Below are positions 24,752 to 33,869 of a DNA stretch of 64,000 nt, piece by piece. This stretch comes from Pseudomonadota bacterium (GTDB lineage: Bacteria; Pseudomonadota; Alphaproteobacteria; Rhizobiales; Aestuariivirgaceae). The notes beneath the pieces were generated by a model that was not told the DNA's origin, did no database searches, and saw nothing but the letters and a program-made list of their open reading frames with translations. The translations under genes and the position numbers were made by a program. Location: the NCBI GenBank assembly GCA_020161855.1, contig JAIUNJ010000007.1:1-64000 (forward strand), read 5' to 3'. The first letter of the stretch is position 1. Every line of letters begins with the position of its first letter.

Positions 24752-27232
24752 ATGCGCCGTTTTGCCCTGTCGCTCGCCATTGCCGGCCTGCTGGCCGCGT
24801 CTGCTTCTCCTCTTGCCGCACAGACGGCCTGCATCCCCGAAAGGCCGCAGCAGGTGGTGGATATCTACAGCGCCGAGCCTTTCAGCGCCCGGAGCTGGCG
24901 CGTGCTCAACGGCCTCGGCGATCCCAATATCGAGAGCAGCAGCTACGCCTTTTCGGACTACGGCCTGCAGGACGAATGGAAGAAGCTCGCCCAATCTCTC
25001 GCCCCCGACATGCCGGACCTGCAGAATGTCGCTTATGATTGCCGCATGGGTTACCCGCTGCAGACGCTGAAGGAGCGCGTTGCGTTATCGGGGGCGAATG
25101 ACCCCTATATCAAGCAATGGCTCACCATGCAGGGCAAGGTGCTGAAGGCCTGTGGTGACGAGGTGGTCGACCCGGCGCAGATTCCGCCGCCGCTGGCTTT
25201 CGAGAACAAGCCCGAGCTGACGAAACTGCAGGCCGAAGACCGCGCCTATCAGGAGGCCTCCATTGCCTTCTACACCGACAAGCCGGCAGCCATTCAGAAG
25301 TTCAAGGAGATCGGTGCCTCACAGTCGGTGCACCGGGCTGCGGCGCGCTATAACGTGGCGAACCTGCTGGCCAACGCCAACAATGTGAAAGATGCTCGCG
25401 CCGAGGCCAATGCCATTCTGGCCGATCCGTCACTCGCCAGTGTGCACGAGATGACGCGTGCCCTGCTGGGCTATGTCGCCAACATCGAGGATACGGCAGA
25501 AGGCTGGACCGTGCTTCTCGACAATACAATCGCGACCCTGAGCCAGCCCAAGGCCGATATCGAGGCGAGCGAGGCCCGCAAGGACGCCTACGGTAAGGCG
25601 CTCTATGACATCGACTACGCCGGCATCCGGGCGAAGCGCGACGACTGGTGGATCACCGCCACGCTGCCGGAAAATCCGACACTCTCGAAGGCCATTGTCG
25701 ATTCCGCTCGCAAGCACCCGATGGCCCTGTGGATGATGGCGGGCCAGTCTGTGAACGAGAAGTATGGCCAGCTGCCATGGTCCTTTGTCGGCAAGACCTG
25801 GAGCGGCTGGGCTTCGTCCTATGTGGATCGCGCCCTGGCGCTGCAGCCCGCGGGCGAGGGCATCAAGGGCCCCGCGCGCGATGTGCTTTTGGCCCTCAAG
25901 GCCGGAACCGATGACGCGAGCCGCAAGGACCTGTGGGACAAGGCGCGGGCCGCCTGGAACGCAACGCAATCATCCTGTGGTGACGCACCGGACGCCGCGG
26001 CCGTCGCCGCATTGCTTGATCAGGCCGTCCGCGTCTCGGCCATGGCAGGCAAGTATGACGAGATTTATGACGGGCTTTCGGGCCTGCCGTTGCTCCATTC
26101 GACGTCCTACCAGAACGTCATCCTGCCTCACCTGATGCACTACCTTCTGGCGACCGGCAATGCCGCAGAGGGCAGGCGCCTGCGCGACAAGTTGTTTACG
26201 CCAGAGTTCCTGTCGAGCTTCAATGCCAATGACCAGGCCTGGCGGCGCGAGCCCTACAGCAAGTTCATGAGCTGGGTGGCTGAAGACAAGGACAAGTTCG
26301 TTGCTGCCGCCGGCCTGACGACCCAGCAGCTGTCACAGCCGCTGCTCAACATCGTTTCGGCCCGGACCATGCGCAACCTCTCGAAGCTGGATGCGTTCAC
26401 GGCTGAGCAACGCGGGCTTCTGGCCCGCACCGCCTGGACCCGCGACTATGCCCGCGGCCGCCCGGCGAGGAATGCCGATACGCAGCAGATGCTTGACCTC
26501 AATCCGGAGATCAAGGCCGCGCTCGACAAGGTGAAAGCGGATTATCCCAAGCTTCGCGCGGACCGGCAGTGGCTTCTGACCATTCTCCGCAATCCGCGCT
26601 TCGGCATTCTCCTCAACACGCCCGATTGGAGCGATCCCCTTGAGGCTAAGCGGGAGAACTTCGCCGAGATCGATGCCTATGACCACAACGACAAGAACTG
26701 GTGGTGCCCGCTGCAAACGGACCGCTACACGGGCGCAATCAGGCGCAGCTTCGATGAGGATGCCGGGCTTTCGTCGCTGACGATCTATCCGCAGAAAGAG
26801 CTTCTGCCGCTGCTCGAGCCGGATGCCCTGAAAGCCAGCAACAAGGCGCGTGATGCCCTGCTGAAGGCCCATCCCATCGTGAAATCGGCAGAGTTCAATG
26901 AACTCCGCGACATGGCACGTGCGCCGTCGGCACCGAAGAAGCTCTCCGATCTGGCGATACGCTGGGGCAAGGCCGTGAACCGCGATGATGGCGCCGCAGA
27001 GGCCTTGGCGCTGGCGGTCCGGACGACCCGCTACGGCTGCAGCTGGGCGGGCGGGCATGGCAAGTATTCGCAAGCGGCCCAGGGCCTGCTCAAGAACAAG
27101 TTCGGACAGACGAGCTGGGCGGCATCAACGCCTTACTGGTTCGATTGCATGCGTGCCGTCTGGGACAAGGACTACAACAAGGTAGTGACCTGCGATCCCA
27201 TGACCTTTCCGAAGCAGCCGCCGCTCCGCTGA
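24752..27232 (+). CDS. Large secreted protein of unknown function (826 aa)
   Basis: Signal peptide, residues 1-23, cleaved near LAA-Q. The mature protein looks almost wholly helical. Stretches such as YQEASIAFYTDKPAAIQKF and AAARYNVANLLANANNVKDARAEA read like TPR/Sel1-type hairpins, without a clear repeat register. Cysteines are few (about 27, 92, 130, 410, late pairs), which allows disulfides. The C-terminal third has Trp-rich conserved-looking blocks (DHNDKNWWCPLQTDRY; TTRYGCSWAGGHGKYSQAA). I do not recognise the family. It may ride on the dacA-MBL operon, starting 23 bases after it, and its stop abuts the stop of the convergent permease with no base between. Confidence 0.7.
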   Translation: MRRFALSLAIAGLLAASASPLAAQTACIPERPQQVVDIYSAEPFSARSWRVLNGLGDPNIESSSYAFSDYGLQDEWKKLAQSLAPDMPDLQNVAYDCRMGYPLQTLKERVALSGANDPYIKQWLTMQGKVLKACGDEVVDPAQIPPPLAFENKPELTKLQAEDRAYQEASIAFYTDKPAAIQKFKEIGASQSVHRAAARYNVANLLANANNVKDARAEANAILADPSLASVHEMTRALLGYVANIEDTAEGWTVLLDNTIATLSQPKADIEASEARKDAYGKALYDIDYAGIRAKRDDWWITATLPENPTLSKAIVDSARKHPMALWMMAGQSVNEKYGQLPWSFVGKTWSGWASSYVDRALALQPAGEGIKGPARDVLLALKAGTDDASRKDLWDKARAAWNATQSSCGDAPDAAAVAALLDQAVRVSAMAGKYDEIYDGLSGLPLLHSTSYQNVILPHLMHYLLATGNAAEGRRLRDKLFTPEFLSSFNANDQAWRREPYSKFMSWVAEDKDKFVAAAGLTTQQLSQPLLNIVSARTMRNLSKLDAFTAEQRGLLARTAWTRDYARGRPARNADTQQMLDLNPEIKAALDKVKADYPKLRADRQWLLTILRNPRFGILLNTPDWSDPLEAKRENFAEIDAYDHNDKNWWCPLQTDRYTGAIRRSFDEDAGLSSLTIYPQKELLPLLEPDALKASNKARDALLKAHPIVKSAEFNELRDMARAPSAPKKLSDLAIRWGKAVNRDDGAAEALALAVRTTRYGCSWAGGHGKYSQAAQGLLKNKFGQTSWAASTPYWFDCMRAVWDKDYNKVVTCDPMTFPKQPPLR

Positions 27233-28057
27233 CTACTTGCCCGCACCCGCCGTATGCTCGGCGTCACGGGTGAGGTAGTAGGCGGCCAGGATGGGGATGA
27301 AGGTGACGCACATGACGAAGATGGCGACCACGTTTGTCACGGGCCGCTGACGCGGTCTGATCAGTTCATCGAGCATCCAGATCGGCAAAGTCTTGGCGTC
27401 CACGCCGGTGCCGGCGGTGAATGTCGTGACGATCACTTCGTCGAATGAGAGCGCGAAGGCGAGCATGCCGCCGGCGAGCAGCGCCGAGCCGATTTGCGGC
27501 AGTACGACATAGCGGAAGGTCTGGAAGCCGTCGGCTCCGAGATCCATTGACGCCTCGATCATTGAGCCCGAGAGCCGCCGGAAGCGCGCCAGCGCATTGT
27601 TGAAGACAACGACGATACAGAAGGTGGCGTGGCCGAGGATGATCGTCCACATCGAGAAGGGAATATCGGCGACATTGAAGGCCGAACGGAGCGCGATGCC
27701 GGTAATGATGCCGGGAAGGGCAATCGGCAGGATGAAGAGAAGCGAGATGTAATCCTTGCCGATGAAGCGGGATTTCCACAGGGCCGCAGCCGCCAGGGTT
27801 CCGAGGACGAGTGCCACGGCAGTGGCGATCGAGGCGATCTTCACCGAGAGCCAGATGGCGTCCCAGATATCCTGCCGCTCCCACACCACGGCGAACCATT
27901 TGGTCGTATAGGCGGGCGGCGGGAACTGGTAGCTCTTCTCCTCGGTTGTGAAGGCATAAAGGAAGATCAACAGCAGCGGCACGTGCAGGAACAGCACGCA
28001 GAGCAGGGCGGCGAGCTTGAGGCCCCAGGGCGCCCGGGGTTCCAGGTTAGAGCGCAT
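27233..28057 (-). CDS. Polyamine-type ABC transporter permease (PotC/PotI-like)
   Basis: A 274-aa inner-membrane protein with about six helices. The coupling-helix (EAA) motif is [22 protein letters not shown]. The N-terminus ends a helix followed by the periplasmic [18 protein letters not shown], typical of PotC/PotI. ATG 28057 gives an 11-base overlap with the preceding permease stop. Last gene of a minus-strand operon SBP-ATPase-permease-permease. Substrate is putatively spermidine/putrescine or a related organic cation. Confidence 0.88.
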   Translation of the reverse strand: MRSNLEPRAPWGLKLAALLCVLFLHVPLLLIFLYAFTTEEKSYQFPPPAYTTKWFAVVWERQDIWDAIWLSVKIASIATAVALVLGTLAAAALWKSRFIGKDYISLLFILPIALPGIITGIALRSAFNVADIPFSMWTIILGHATFCIVVVFNNALARFRRLSGSMIEASMDLGADGFQTFRYVVLPQIGSALLAGGMLAFALSFDEVIVTTFTAGTGVDAKTLPIWMLDELIRPRQRPVTNVVAIFVMCVTFIPILAAYYLTRDAEHTAGAGK

Positions 28058-28988
28058 TGAAAGCCCCCATGCGCTTTGCGATCGACAGATAGACAAACAT
28101 GATCAGGATCGGCACGACCGTGAAGGCCGCCGCGAGCGGGATGTTTCCGGCAGTACCCTGCAGGGTGTAGACGGCCTGGCCGAGATAGAAGGCCGAGCTG
28201 CCGACGATCTGCGGAACGATGTAGTCGCCCAGCGTCAGCGAGAATGTGAAGATCGATCCGGCAATCAGGCCCGGAAGGGCGAGCGGCCAGATGACGTGGC
28301 GGAAGGTCTGGCCAGGTGTACCGCCGAGATCAGAAGAGGCCTCGATCAGGTTTGCAGGAACGCGCTCCAATGCGGCCTGCGTCGGCAGGATCATGAAGGG
28401 CAGCCAGATGTACACGAACACGATGAAGGTGCCGAAATAGCTGATGGACAGACTGGGGCCGCCCAGCACGGGCGTCGCCAGCAAGGCGTCAAGCAGCCAC
28501 GTGAGGTGAAGCTTCGCAGCAACCCACGAAATGATCCCTTCCTTGGCGAGAATGAGCTTCCAGGAATAGACCTTCACGAGGTAGCTCGACCACAGCGGCA
28601 GCATCACCAGAATGTAGAAGAGCGCCTTCCATTTTCCTTTCGCATAGCGCGCGGCAAAATAGGCGAAAGGGTAGGCGATGATGGCGGCGGCAATGGTGAC
28701 GGCGGCAGCCATCAGCACCGTACGCAGGATGACGTCAAAATTGGCCGGATTGAAGAGCTGGGCGATCGTGGAGAGCGTCGGCTCATAGATGATGAAGCCC
28801 GAGAACTCATCGATTGAGAAGAAGGCGTGCGCCAGCAAGGCCAGCAGCGATCCGATGTAGACAACGCCGAGCCAGAGCAGCGGCGGCAGGAAAAGCAGGA
28901 TCAGAAAGGCATTGGGGCGCCGGAAGATCCAGTCGGATATCCGGCGGAACAGCCCGCCGCGTGCATCGCTGATGACGTGATCGCTCAA
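28047..28988 (-). CDS. Polyamine-type ABC transporter permease (PotB/PotH-like)
   Basis: A 313-aa permease with a cytosolic N-terminus and about six helices. The EAA motif is [21 protein letters not shown], followed by [13 protein letters not shown], a typical PotB segment. It starts inside the ATPase stop codon (ATGA at 28985-28988) and overlaps the next permease by 11 bases, so stoichiometric synthesis is likely. Confidence 0.88.
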   Translation of the reverse strand: MSDHVISDARGGLFRRISDWIFRRPNAFLILLFLPPLLWLGVVYIGSLLALLAHAFFSIDEFSGFIIYEPTLSTIAQLFNPANFDVILRTVLMAAAVTIAAAIIAYPFAYFAARYAKGKWKALFYILVMLPLWSSYLVKVYSWKLILAKEGIISWVAAKLHLTWLLDALLATPVLGGPSLSISYFGTFIVFVYIWLPFMILPTQAALERVPANLIEASSDLGGTPGQTFRHVIWPLALPGLIAGSIFTFSLTLGDYIVPQIVGSSAFYLGQAVYTLQGTAGNIPLAAAFTVVPILIMFVYLSIAKRMGAFNAL

Positions 28989-30010
28989 GCTTCACCACCC
29001 ATGACATGCATGGCACTGCGCGGCCAGGCGAGCGTGAGCTTGTCACCCAGCGCAAGGCCAGCAGCGGGGGCGGAAACCGACAGCACCTGATCACCCTTGA
29101 CCCGGGTATTGATGCGTGTGATCGCGCCCTGATAATGAACCGAGGTTACTTGCGCCGGGAAAGAGACAACATCTCTGGCGGCCTTCTCCTTGGCACTGAG
29201 AACCCGGATCTTTTCAGGCCTGAGACTCGACCAGTTGGCGCCAAGACCACAGGCCTTGGTAAAATCGGGTGAGAGGACGTTGGAGGAGCCGACAAAATCA
29301 GCAACGAAGCGGGTCTGCGGGCGCTCGTAAACGTCCTCAGGGCGGCCAACCTGAACAATGCGACCCTCGTTGAAGATCGCCACGCGGTCGGCCATGGACA
29401 GCGCTTCGCCCTGATCGTGTGTCACAAAGATGAAGGTGATCCCCAGCTTGCGCTGCAGGCTCTTGAGCTCGACCTGCATCTGTTCGCGGAGCTTGAGATC
29501 GAGCGCACCCAGCGGCTCGTCAAGCAGCAGGACCTTGGGCTCGTTGACCAGGGCACGGGCAAGAGCGACCCGCTGGCGCTGCCCACCGGAAAGCTGTCCG
29601 GGCTTACGGCTGCCGTAGCCAGCAAGGGCCACAAGTTTCAGCGCCTCCTCCGACTTCGCCAGCCGCTGGTTGCGGTCAACCCCTTTGACCATCAAGCCAT
29701 AAGCGACGTTGTCCAGCACGTTCATGTGGGGAAAGAGCGCATAGTCCTGGAACACCGTGTTCACGGCGCGGCGATAGGGCGGAACGCCTTCTGCCGTCTC
29801 GCCGAAAATCTCGATGTGACCCGATGTCGGCTGCTCGAAGCCCGCAATGAGGCGGAGACAGGTGGTCTTTCCGGAGCCGGATGGGCCTAGCATGGCAAAG
29901 AACTCGCCGCGGGCAATATCGAGGTCAACGGCGTCGACAGCACGAACATTGCCGAAATGCCGCGATACGTCCTGAAAGCGCACCGCCACCGTCGCATTGC
30001 TCAAAGTCAT
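28985..30010 (-). CDS. Polyamine-type ABC transporter ATP-binding protein (PotA-like)
   Basis: A 341-aa ATPase: Walker A GPSGSGKTT, signature LSGGQRQRVALARAL, Walker B VLLLDEPLGALD, His switch VTHDQGEA, then a C-terminal TOBE domain (from about 270). ATG 30010 was chosen. A longer TTG start at 30031 would follow the GGGAGGGG arm of the upstream hairpin, so initiation there cannot be excluded. It lies behind a hairpin that separates it from the binding-protein gene. Confidence 0.9.
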   Translation of the reverse strand: MTLSNATVAVRFQDVSRHFGNVRAVDAVDLDIARGEFFAMLGPSGSGKTTCLRLIAGFEQPTSGHIEIFGETAEGVPPYRRAVNTVFQDYALFPHMNVLDNVAYGLMVKGVDRNQRLAKSEEALKLVALAGYGSRKPGQLSGGQRQRVALARALVNEPKVLLLDEPLGALDLKLREQMQVELKSLQRKLGITFIFVTHDQGEALSMADRVAIFNEGRIVQVGRPEDVYERPQTRFVADFVGSSNVLSPDFTKACGLGANWSSLRPEKIRVLSAKEKAARDVVSFPAQVTSVHYQGAITRINTRVKGDQVLSVSAPAAGLALGDKLTLAWPRSAMHVMGGEA

Positions 30011-30035
30011 TTTGAAGTCCCGCCCAAACAAGAAA

Positions 30036-30061
30036 CCCCTCCCGCGATGAAGCGGGAGGGG
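30036..30061 (-). terminator. Intercistronic hairpin after the binding-protein gene (attenuator)
   Basis: A perfect 10-bp stem CCCCTCCCGC (30036-30045) / GCGGGAGGGG (30052-30061) with a 6-base loop. On the transcribed minus strand it is followed by TTTCTTGTTT. It lies 18 bases after the SBP stop and before potA. This placement usually protects or terminates the binding-protein message so that it is made in excess over the transporter subunits. Confidence 0.75.
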
Positions 30062-30079
30062 AAGTGACTATTCAGAGGA

Positions 30080-31267
30080 TCAGCGACCGCCAAGGACGGC
30101 GATCATGTCGGTGACCCAGCGGTGATAGGGCACACAGCCTTCAGCCTGCGACTTGCAGGCGGCGACCGGGGTACGCCAGAAGTGAACCTTCTCGAAGTTC
30201 TGCAGGCCGTTGGTGTCGCAGCCTGAATCCGTCAGCAGGGCGTTGCCCTTGCAGGCGGCAAGGTTCGACGGCACGGAGCCAAACCAGGCGGCAAGATCAC
30301 CTTGCACCTTCGGCTGGATCGAGTGCTCCATCCACATATAGGCGCAATTCGGATGCGGTGCTTCGGCGGCCATCATCGTGGTGTCGGCCCAGCCAGTGGC
30401 GCCTTCCTCCGGAATGGTCGAGGCAATCGGCGTCTTTTCCATAACGGCCGGATCGGCCCGCAGCAGGTTCACCTGGAACGGCCACGAGGATGAAGCCACA
30501 ACGCCTTCATTCTTGAAGTCGTCGATCTGGATGAAGGCGTCGTGCCAGTAGCGCGACACAAGCTGCTTCTGCACGCGCAACTGATCGAGAGCAGCCTTGT
30601 ACTGTGCTTCAGTCAGCTCATAGGGGTCCTTGATGCCGAGTTCGGGCTTCTTCTTCATGAGGTAAAGCGCGGCGTCAGCGATATAGATCGGGCCGTCGAA
30701 GGCCTGAACGCGGCCCTTGTTGGACTTGCCGTCGGGCAGGGTCTGCTCTTCGAAAACAACTGACCAGCTCTTCGGGGCCTCGGGGAACACCTTGGTGTTA
30801 TAGGCGAGAACGTTGGCACCCCACTGATAGGGCGCACCATAGTGCTGGCCGTCGACGAAGTGCCAGGGTGCTTCCTGCAGGCGCTTGTCGACGTCCTTGA
30901 AGCTCGGGATCAGAGAGATGTTCACCGGCTGGACGCGCTTGCCCTTGATCATGCGCAGGGAGGCATCGCCCGACGCTGTGACAAGATCAAAGCCGCCTTC
31001 GTTCATCAGGGCGACCATTTCGTCCGAGGTGCCGGCCGTCTTGACGTTGACCTTGCAGCCCGTCTTGGTTTCGAACTCGGTCACCCAGTCGAAATTCTTG
31101 TCCGTGGCGCCACGCTCAATGTAGCCGGGCCAGGCAACGATATCGACCTGGCCTTCGCCCTTGCCGAGCTCCTTCATCATCTCCTGCGCATAGACGGGCG
31201 CGGACAGCGCAAAAGTAAGCGCCGACGCCGTCACAGCGGAAACGACGTTTCTGCAGATTGTTTTCAT
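30080..31267 (-). CDS. Extracellular solute-binding protein of the polyamine-type ABC importer (PotD-like)
   Basis: A 395-aa periplasmic binding protein with a signal peptide ending near VYA-Q (residue 27). The start of the mature domain, QVDIVAWPGYIERG, matches PotD/PotF-type proteins, and ASGDASLRMIKGKRVQPVN is the usual N-lobe segment. ATG 31267 is preferred over the adjacent ATG 31270 for its distance to GGGAG. It contains six cysteines in the C-terminal third, which is more than usual and may give disulfides. First gene of the operon, divergent from the amino-acid importer. Confidence 0.88.
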   Translation of the reverse strand: MKTICRNVVSAVTASALTFALSAPVYAQEMMKELGKGEGQVDIVAWPGYIERGATDKNFDWVTEFETKTGCKVNVKTAGTSDEMVALMNEGGFDLVTASGDASLRMIKGKRVQPVNISLIPSFKDVDKRLQEAPWHFVDGQHYGAPYQWGANVLAYNTKVFPEAPKSWSVVFEEQTLPDGKSNKGRVQAFDGPIYIADAALYLMKKKPELGIKDPYELTEAQYKAALDQLRVQKQLVSRYWHDAFIQIDDFKNEGVVASSSWPFQVNLLRADPAVMEKTPIASTIPEEGATGWADTTMMAAEAPHPNCAYMWMEHSIQPKVQGDLAAWFGSVPSNLAACKGNALLTDSGCDTNGLQNFEKVHFWRTPVAACKSQAEGCVPYHRWVTDMIAVLGGR

Positions 31268-31372
31268 CATATTCTCCCTTGGGGCATTGTTCGCCACATA
31301 TCTGCGCGGAGGCCGCCCCGAGGGCCTTGTTCCGCGCCCCTGACAGGCGGCTTGCAGTTAGTTAGCGCGAGT

Positions 31373-31401
31373 TTGACCGCGACGTAAAGAACCCCTATGA
31401 A
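31373..31401 (+). promoter_or_regulatory. Promoter of the amino-acid ABC importer operon
   Basis: TTGACC at 31373-31378, a 17-base spacer, TATGAA at 31396-31401, giving a leader of about 50 bases before the TTG start at 31461. It lies in the 193-base divergent gap. I could not identify an equally good pair for the opposite, polyamine-type operon. Confidence 0.65.
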
Positions 31402-31424
31402 GTCCACAAGGCGCCCGGAAAGAG

Positions 31425-31456
31425 GCGCCCTGTCAGTTCATAGGGTCAGGGGGCGC
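31425..31456 (+). promoter_or_regulatory. Leader fold that may cover the ribosome site of the ABC ATPase gene
   Basis: GCGCCCTG (31425-31432) can pair with CAGGGGGCGC (31447-31456), allowing a two-base bulge. The right arm contains AGGGGG, the only ribosome-site candidate before the TTG start. A competing fold pairs two GGCGCC hexamers at 31410-31415 and 31424-31429. Together these could give an on/off choice. Read by eye only. Confidence 0.3.
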
Positions 31457-31460
31457 GCAG

Positions 31461-32249
31461 TTGGCTAATCAGCAGGCCGGTGCCACAACTTCGGCAGTCA
31501 TCGTCGATGATCTGCACAAAGCTTTTGGCGAACTCGAGGTCCTGAAAGGGGTTTCGCTTAACGCCCGCGAAGGTGACGTGGTGTCGATGATCGGAGCCTC
31601 CGGCTCCGGCAAGAGCACCTTTCTCCGCTGCATTAACTTCCTTGAAATGCCCACCAAGGGCCGCATTGTCGTGACGGGTGAAGAGATCGCCCTGAAGCCG
31701 GCCCGTGACGGCAACCTGCATCCTTCCGACAAGCGCCAACTGGAGCGCATCCGCACCAAGCTTGGCATGGTTTTTCAGAGCTTCAATCTCTGGCAGCACA
31801 TGACGGTGATCGAGAACGTCATGGAGGCGCCCGTCCATGTGTTGAAGGTTCCCAAGGCAGAAGCCCGGGCCCGTGCCGAAGCTCTGCTGCAGAAAGTCGG
31901 CCTCTATGACAAGCGCGACCAGTATCCAGCTTTCCTCTCAGGTGGACAGCAGCAGCGGGCGGCCATTGCCCGGGCGCTCGCCATGGAGCCAAAGGTGATG
32001 CTGTTCGATGAACCAACGTCGGCTCTTGATCCTGAGCTCGTCGGCGAGGTTCTCAAGGTGATCCGGGACCTGGCGAAGGAAGGCCGCACCATGATCCTCG
32101 TGACCCACGAGATGAAGTTTGCGCGCGATGTGTCTTCCCACGTGATCTACCTGCACCAGGGCGTGATCGAAGAGGAGGGGCCGCCCGCACAGGTGTTTGG
32201 CACGCCGCGCAGTGAGCGTTGCAAGCAGTTTGTCTCCGGTATCCATTGA
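31461..32249 (+). CDS. Polar amino acid ABC transporter ATP-binding protein (HisP/OccP-like)
   Basis: A 262-aa ATPase: Walker A GASGSGKST, Q-loop VFQSFNLWQHMTV, signature LSGGQQQRAAIARAL, Walker B VMLFDEPTSALD, switch VTHEMKFARD. The insert ALKPARDGNLHPSDKRQLERIR is characteristic of the histidine/octopine subgroup. No ATG or GTG fits the conserved N-terminus, so TTG 31461 is the likely start, giving MANQQAG. It opens an operon with a binding protein, two permeases and an amidohydrolase. Confidence 0.9.
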   Translation: MANQQAGATTSAVIVDDLHKAFGELEVLKGVSLNAREGDVVSMIGASGSGKSTFLRCINFLEMPTKGRIVVTGEEIALKPARDGNLHPSDKRQLERIRTKLGMVFQSFNLWQHMTVIENVMEAPVHVLKVPKAEARARAEALLQKVGLYDKRDQYPAFLSGGQQQRAAIARALAMEPKVMLFDEPTSALDPELVGEVLKVIRDLAKEGRTMILVTHEMKFARDVSSHVIYLHQGVIEEEGPPAQVFGTPRSERCKQFVSGIH

Positions 32250-32298
32250 GGCACCGGGGCCGATACAAAATCTAGAACTTAACCAAGGGAGACGACCA

Positions 32299-33093
32299 AT
32301 GAAATTGACCAAGCGACTTCTTCTTGCTGCGGTGGCGGCCACGGCTTTTGCCACGGCCTCCCCAGCCATGGCCGACCTCAAGTTCGGCGTGGCAGCGGAA
32401 CCCTATCCGCCATTCTCTTCCAAGGACGCCTCCGGCACCTGGGTGGGCTGGGAAATCGACCTGATGAACGCGCTCTGCGCCGAGATGAAGGAGAAGTGCG
32501 AGCTGGTGGAAGTGGCCTGGGATGGCATCATACCCGCGCTGACGTCGAAGCAGATCGACGTGATCTTCTCGTCTATGTCGATCACGGCCGAGCGCAAGCA
32601 GACAATCGATTTCTCGGACATGTACTACAACACGCCGACCGTGATCATCGGTGCAAAGAACGGCGATCTCGATATTGCTCCTGAGCACCTGGCCGGAAAG
32701 ACCATCGGTGTGCAGACATCGACAATTCACGAGAAGTACCTGCAGAAGTATTATGGCGCTGGCTCTACGATCAAGACCTATGCGACTCAGGACGAGGCTA
32801 ACAATGACCTCGCTGCTGGCCGTCTTGACTATGTTCAGGCTGACGGTTCTGCCCTCGACGCGTTCCTCAAGACGGAGCAGGGCGCTGCCTGCTGCGAACT
32901 CAAGGCTGCCGTGCCCGATGACAAGGAAATCCTTGGCGAGGGCGTGGGCGCAGGCCTCCGCAAGGAAGACACGGCTTTGAAGGACAAGATCAACGCGGGC
33001 ATCGCCGCCCTGGCCAAAGCGGGCAAGTTCGACGAGATCACGAACAAGTATCCCGAACTGGTGGGCAAGATGGTTGTCCCCAAGGCCAACTGA
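32299..33093 (+). CDS. Polar amino acid ABC transporter substrate-binding protein
   Basis: A 264-aa periplasmic protein with signal peptide cleaved near AMA-D (residue 25). The mature start LKFGVAAEPYPPFSSKDASG and the GWEIDLMNALCAEMKEKCELV segment are typical of the lysine/arginine/ornithine/histidine/octopine group (SBP_bac_3). GGGAG precedes ATG 32299. The ligand is probably a cationic or polar amino acid or an opine-like derivative. Confidence 0.9.
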   Translation: MKLTKRLLLAAVAATAFATASPAMADLKFGVAAEPYPPFSSKDASGTWVGWEIDLMNALCAEMKEKCELVEVAWDGIIPALTSKQIDVIFSSMSITAERKQTIDFSDMYYNTPTVIIGAKNGDLDIAPEHLAGKTIGVQTSTIHEKYLQKYYGAGSTIKTYATQDEANNDLAAGRLDYVQADGSALDAFLKTEQGAACCELKAAVPDDKEILGEGVGAGLRKEDTALKDKINAGIAALAKAGKFDEITNKYPELVGKMVVPKAN

Positions 33094-33100
33094 GAAAACA

Positions 33101-33124
33101 GGGCCCGCGAGTGATCGCGGGCCC
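33101..33124 (+). terminator. Intercistronic hairpin after the amino-acid binding-protein gene
   Basis: A perfect 9-bp stem GGGCCCGCG (33101-33109) / CGCGGGCCC (33116-33124) with loop AGTGAT, 8 bases after the SBP stop and 19 before the permease start. It has no U-run, so it more likely stabilises the upstream message than fully terminates. It mirrors the hairpin in the divergent importer operon. Confidence 0.65.
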
Positions 33125-33142
33125 TAAGCTTTCTGCGCCACC

Positions 33143-33865
33143 ATGGCTGATAAACCCGGATTTCCCGAGATTTTGTCGCTCGGCAACACAGGCTACGGCG
33201 ACGAGCTTCTGTGGGGTGCCGTGATGACGCTGAACATCGCGCTCTTTGCCTATGGCATCGGGCTGTCCATCGGAATCGTTGGAGCGATCTGCAAGCTGCA
33301 TGGCAGCAAGCTCACCCGCAGTATCCTCAACGGCTACACGACATTGGTACGCGCGGTGCCCGAGCTCATTCTGATCCTCTTGCTCTATTATGCCGGAACG
33401 GCGGCCCTCAACGCGCTGCTGGCAAGCCTCGGCTACGGCGCCTTCGCCATCAACGGATTCATGGCGGCCGTCATCGTGCTCGGTTTTGTGCAAGGGGCTT
33501 ATTCGACTGAAGTGCTGCGCGCCGCCATCATGGCCATCCCCGTTGGACAGCTTGAGGCCGCACGTTCCTTCGGCATGTCGCCCTGGATGGAGTTCCGCCG
33601 CATCACCTTGCCAGCCATGCTGCCCTTCGCACTGCCGGGCCTCGCGAATCTCTGGCTGATCTGCACCAAGGATACAGTCCTCATTGCCGTTGTTGGCTAT
33701 ACCGAGCTGGCGCTGGCGACGCGCCAGGCTGCCGGAAACACGAAGATGTATTTCACTTTCTTCATGGTTGCAGGCGCGATCTACCTTTTGATCAGCCTGC
33801 TTTCGCAGAAGGGGTTCAACTGGCTGGAGGCACGGGTCCGGCGCGGCCAGAGAGTGCAGGTCTGA
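33143..33865 (+). CDS. Polar amino acid ABC transporter permease (HisQ-like)
   Basis: A 240-aa inner-membrane protein with five or so helices and the motif GQLEAARSFGMSPWMEFRRITLPAMLP, the EAA coupling loop of HisQ/HisM permeases. GAVMTLNIALFAYGIG at the N-terminus is also typical. Four bases separate its stop from the second permease start. Confidence 0.9.
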   Translation: MADKPGFPEILSLGNTGYGDELLWGAVMTLNIALFAYGIGLSIGIVGAICKLHGSKLTRSILNGYTTLVRAVPELILILLLYYAGTAALNALLASLGYGAFAINGFMAAVIVLGFVQGAYSTEVLRAAIMAIPVGQLEAARSFGMSPWMEFRRITLPAMLPFALPGLANLWLICTKDTVLIAVVGYTELALATRQAAGNTKMYFTFFMVAGAIYLLISLLSQKGFNWLEARVRRGQRVQV

Positions 33866-33869
33866 CGCC

